Shown: positions 62,054 through 64,000 of the stretch, in pieces
Layout: each line of letters starts with the position of its first letter
How positions within the stretch are numbered: position 1 is the first letter of the stretch
Notes under the pieces: generated by a model
The model's database searches: none
What the model was told of the DNA's origin: nothing
What the model saw: the letters and a program-made list of their open reading frames with translations, nothing else
Translations under genes and position numbers: made by a program
Source of the DNA: Bacteroidia bacterium
GTDB lineage: Bacteria > Bacteroidota > Bacteroidia > SpSt-205
Direction of reading: 5' to 3'
Assembly: GCA_026003235.1 (NCBI GenBank)
Contig: BPGW01000007.1
Coordinates: 62,001 to 126,000 of the forward strand
DNA length: 64,000 nt

Positions 62054-63023
62054 CTACCGCCGCACCGAACGGCGCAAAGCCCTTCTGGCTGAACTGCTGG
62101 GGAATGCTCCGGTAGAGTTTGCCCTCACCGTCTGGCAAGGCAAGGACCTCTCCGAAGCGCGGCTAAGCGAGCTGTATGAGCTCCCCTTCCTGGTGCCCCA
62201 CAAAGTCGTCCTCCTCACCGAAGCCGAAGCCCTTACCAAGCCTGTTCGGGAAGCTCTCAAAAAGTACCTTGCACGCCCGGCTGCCCACACCCACCTGATA
62301 CTGGAGTTCAACCAAGACACCAAGCCCCCTCTACCTGAAACCGCTGGGCTTACGTGGGAAGCGTATGCCCCCTTGCGTCCGGCGCAGGTGGCCGACTGGG
62401 TGGCCGAAAAAGCCCGTCAGATGGGCCTTTCCCTGCAAGCCGAAGCTATCCCCTTACTCCTGGAGACGGTGGGCACAGACCTTCATGCGCTGCACCAAAG
62501 CCTGGCCCTTCTGGCGGTGTATACGCTGGCTTCTCCTGAGAAGGTGCTCACAGCGGCCGAGGTGAGCCAGGCCCTCGGCCTGAACCCCCACTACACCGTA
62601 TACCAGCTTGTGGAGGCGCTGGCAGAAGCCGATCTGCGCCGTGTGCTCCAGATTCTGGGCCGCTTTGCGGAAGACACCCGTACCTACCCCTGGGCCCAAG
62701 TCCTGTGGCACTTGCGGCAATTTTTCCAGAACCTGGCCCGGTTATACCTGAAGTTCCCGCAAAAACCCGACGCCGCCACCCTCCAGAAGGAGCTTGACTT
62801 TCGCTACCCTTTTCAAGTGCGGCCTTATGAGAAAGCCTGGTCCCGCTACTCGCTCTCGCGGTGCCGGGAAGCGCTCCGGATCCTGTACCGGTCCGAAGCC
62901 CAAAGCAAAGGCGTGCTTCCTGGCCGCCTCACCGAAAGCGAACTGCTCCTGGCAACCGGGATAGCGCTGGTGTCCTACCTTCAAAAAGCGCAAGCCCAGG
63001 CGGCCCAAGCTCCCACCCCTTGA
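62025..63023 (+). CDS. holA: DNA polymerase III subunit delta
   Basis: Clamp-loader subunit that opens the beta clamp. 332 residues from ATG 62025 with the HolA N-terminal pattern (MIWVLYGTDSYRRTERRKAL), the LPFLVPHKVVLLTEAEAL strand and DLHALHQSLALLAVY in the middle domain. NPHYTVYQLVEALAEAD is characteristic of HolA. It overlaps mfd by 29 bp, so the two are coupled. Confidence 0.9.
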   Translation: MIWVLYGTDSYRRTERRKALLAELLGNAPVEFALTVWQGKDLSEARLSELYELPFLVPHKVVLLTEAEALTKPVREALKKYLARPAAHTHLILEFNQDTKPPLPETAGLTWEAYAPLRPAQVADWVAEKARQMGLSLQAEAIPLLLETVGTDLHALHQSLALLAVYTLASPEKVLTAAEVSQALGLNPHYTVYQLVEALAEADLRRVLQILGRFAEDTRTYPWAQVLWHLRQFFQNLARLYLKFPQKPDAATLQKELDFRYPFQVRPYEKAWSRYSLSRCREALRILYRSEAQSKGVLPGRLTESELLLATGIALVSYLQKAQAQAAQAPTP

Positions 63024-63025
63024 CC

Positions 63026-63319
63026 TCAGGAGCGGATGGTCTCCTTATACCGGGTGAGTTGGCGACGCATGGCCGCCAAAGCCGCATCAAAAGCCTCCTG
63101 GAAGTTATCTCCCCGCTCTTCCACGATGAGGGTCTCGCCCGGCACCTGCACCCGCAAGCGAACCTGATGGGTGGGGCTTTTCGCACCCAGTTCGTGCAGG
63201 TACAGGTCAGCGCTTACGATGAACGCAAAATCCGAGAGAAGCCGTTGCATACGGTCTTCTACATACGCCGTGAAGGCCGAACTGACCTTCACGCTGCCAG
63301 CATGCACTTCGTACCGCAT
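63026..63319 (-). CDS. Ribosome hibernation/translation inhibitor, HPF/RaiA family
   Basis: Binds the 30S decoding centre in stationary phase and blocks translation. 97 residues of the short HPF/YfiA type: VHAGSVKVSSAFTAYVEDRM, then ADLYLHEL and VRLRVQVPGETLIVEERGDN, ending in FDAALAAMRRQLTRYKE. There is no long C-terminal extension, so dimerisation by the long-HPF mode is not expected. ATG 63319; TACCTTTG lies 11 bases upstream. Confidence 0.9.
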   Translation of the reverse strand: MRYEVHAGSVKVSSAFTAYVEDRMQRLLSDFAFIVSADLYLHELGAKSPTHQVRLRVQVPGETLIVEERGDNFQEAFDAALAAMRRQLTRYKETIRS

Positions 63320-63330
63320 AGGAGTTAAAG

Positions 63331-63338
63331 CAAAGGTA
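63331..63338 (-). promoter_or_regulatory. -7 promoter box for the HPF/RaiA gene
   Basis: TACCTTTG on the minus strand, 11 bases before ATG 63319. Confidence 0.65.
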
Positions 63339-63357
63339 AAGAACTCCGCCGGAAGCG

Positions 63358-64000
63358 CTACTTTTCCTGGGAAGCAGACAAGAGTACGGAGCGATAGAGG
63401 CTGTAGTTGACTTCAAAGCCCACGAGAAGCACCAGCGAAAGCCAGTAGAACCACACCATAAGCGCAATGACGGCGGCGATGCTCCCGTAAAACCGACTGA
63501 AGTTAGCCACGGCCAGGAAGTACCACGAAAGGAGTTTCATGGCGGCCCCCAGCAGAAACGTAGCCACAACCGCCCCCGGTGAAATCCAGTAGGGAAGCGG
63601 CCTACGAGGTAGACCTGCCCGGTAAATGAGCTCTACCGCCCCACATACCACCCCAAAAAGCAGCAAAAACTTGACCAGCCCCACCAACGGATGAAAAAGA
63701 GAACCCAGCGGGGACTCAGCCCCCCCCATCCAAGCCAGAAGGTGTTTGTCCCGAACAAAGGAAAAGGCCAGGTTCGCCAAAATAAGCAGCAGCAGCACCC
63801 CCACCAAGCCAAGGGCACGCAACCACAAAACCCAAAAGGGAAGCTTAGGCATGCCGTCGTGAAAAAAGGCTCGCAGCATGGTAAGCATCCCTTGCCAAAG
63901 CGAATACAGCGCCAGAAAAAGGGAAAAAGAGAGGAGGGTAAAGTTACGCTTCTGGTAAATGCCTTCAAAAACTACATCGTGCACCAGCTGGTAAGCTGGC
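63358..64000 (-). CDS. YihY/BrkB family inner membrane protein (partial, runs off the right edge)
   Basis: C-terminal about 214 residues are visible and the frame stays open to the window edge. There are several membrane helices, including LRALGLVGVLLLLILANLAF, LVKFLLLFGVVCGAVELIY and SIAAVIALMVWFYWLSLVLL. The family motif FYGSIAAVIALMVWFYW followed by GFEVNYSLY is clear. Function of YihY proteins is not established, although the name virulence factor BrkB is still used. GTG 63984 could act as a start, but the true start is probably outside. Confidence 0.85.
   Translation of the reverse strand, partial: PAYQLVHDVVFEGIYQKRNFTLLSFSLFLALYSLWQGMLTMLRAFFHDGMPKLPFWVLWLRALGLVGVLLLLILANLAFSFVRDKHLLAWMGGAESPLGSLFHPLVGLVKFLLLFGVVCGAVELIYRAGLPRRPLPYWISPGAVVATFLLGAAMKLLSWYFLAVANFSRFYGSIAAVIALMVWFYWLSLVLLVGFEVNYSLYRSVLLSASQEK

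Noticed and set aside
1..64000. CRISPR arrays, insertion sequences, prophage or integrase genes
   Set aside because: No spaced direct repeats, transposase motifs, phage genes or tRNA-flanking duplications were seen on either strand.

Overview
The window is GC-rich, very gene-dense bacterial chromosome that reads as Bacteroidota. Three independent signs support this. First, about two dozen genes are preceded by the Bacteroidota -7 promoter box TAnnTTTG (usually TACCTTTG). Second, type IX secretion (T9SS) parts are present: a PorP/SprF outer membrane protein, a GldK/GldJ-type lipoprotein and a secreted protein with a C-terminal sorting domain. Third, several neighbour pairs are typical of the phylum (LptC next to a CNNM/HlyC protein, a TlpA-type lipoprotein with a long N-terminal domain). 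LptC, LptD, KDO transferase and O-antigen ligase show a Gram-negative outer membrane with LPS. The species cannot be named from the sequence. No insertion sequence, prophage or CRISPR array was seen.

Layout. 1-2.75 kb: tail of a TonB-like protein, an M23 peptidase and a SirB1-type protein. 2.75-10.2 kb (minus): purB, fabI and a PIN/NYN-like protein, then era, a TlpA-like lipoprotein, O-antigen ligase, def and ruvX. 10.2-15.6 kb: T9SS cargo, RNase HI, TPR protein, FtsE-type ATPase, aldehyde dehydrogenase. 15.9-24.5 kb: DNA repair (sbcC, sbcD, family 5 uracil-DNA glycosylase, rnhB) and ugd. 24.5-40.9 kb (all plus): envelope and lipid genes (beta-barrel, waaA, FadN-type enzyme, bactofilin, lptC, CNNM protein, lptD) mixed with an ALDH7-type dehydrogenase, glycosyltransferase and penicillin acylase. 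40.9-44.4 kb (minus): atpF-atpH-atpA-atpG. 44.5-52.9 kb (plus): a secreted TPR-CHAT protein, tRNA-Gly(CCC), an NHL-OmpA protein, RNase R and a polyprenyl synthase. 53-58.7 kb (minus): GldK/J, PorP, a propeller-OmpA protein and a ceramidase-like enzyme. 58.8-64 kb: mfd, holA, raiA/hpf and a partial YihY protein.

Two features stand out. The -7 box lies only 3-9 bases before the start codon in most genes that have one, often before a GTG start, so many mRNAs should be leaderless or nearly so. Also, four genes (O-antigen ligase, the T9SS cargo, atpG, NHL-OmpA) are broken by single-base frameshifts; every one is repaired by removing one base, mostly from a homopolymer. As atpG should be essential, sequence or assembly error is the simplest explanation, but transcript slippage is not excluded.
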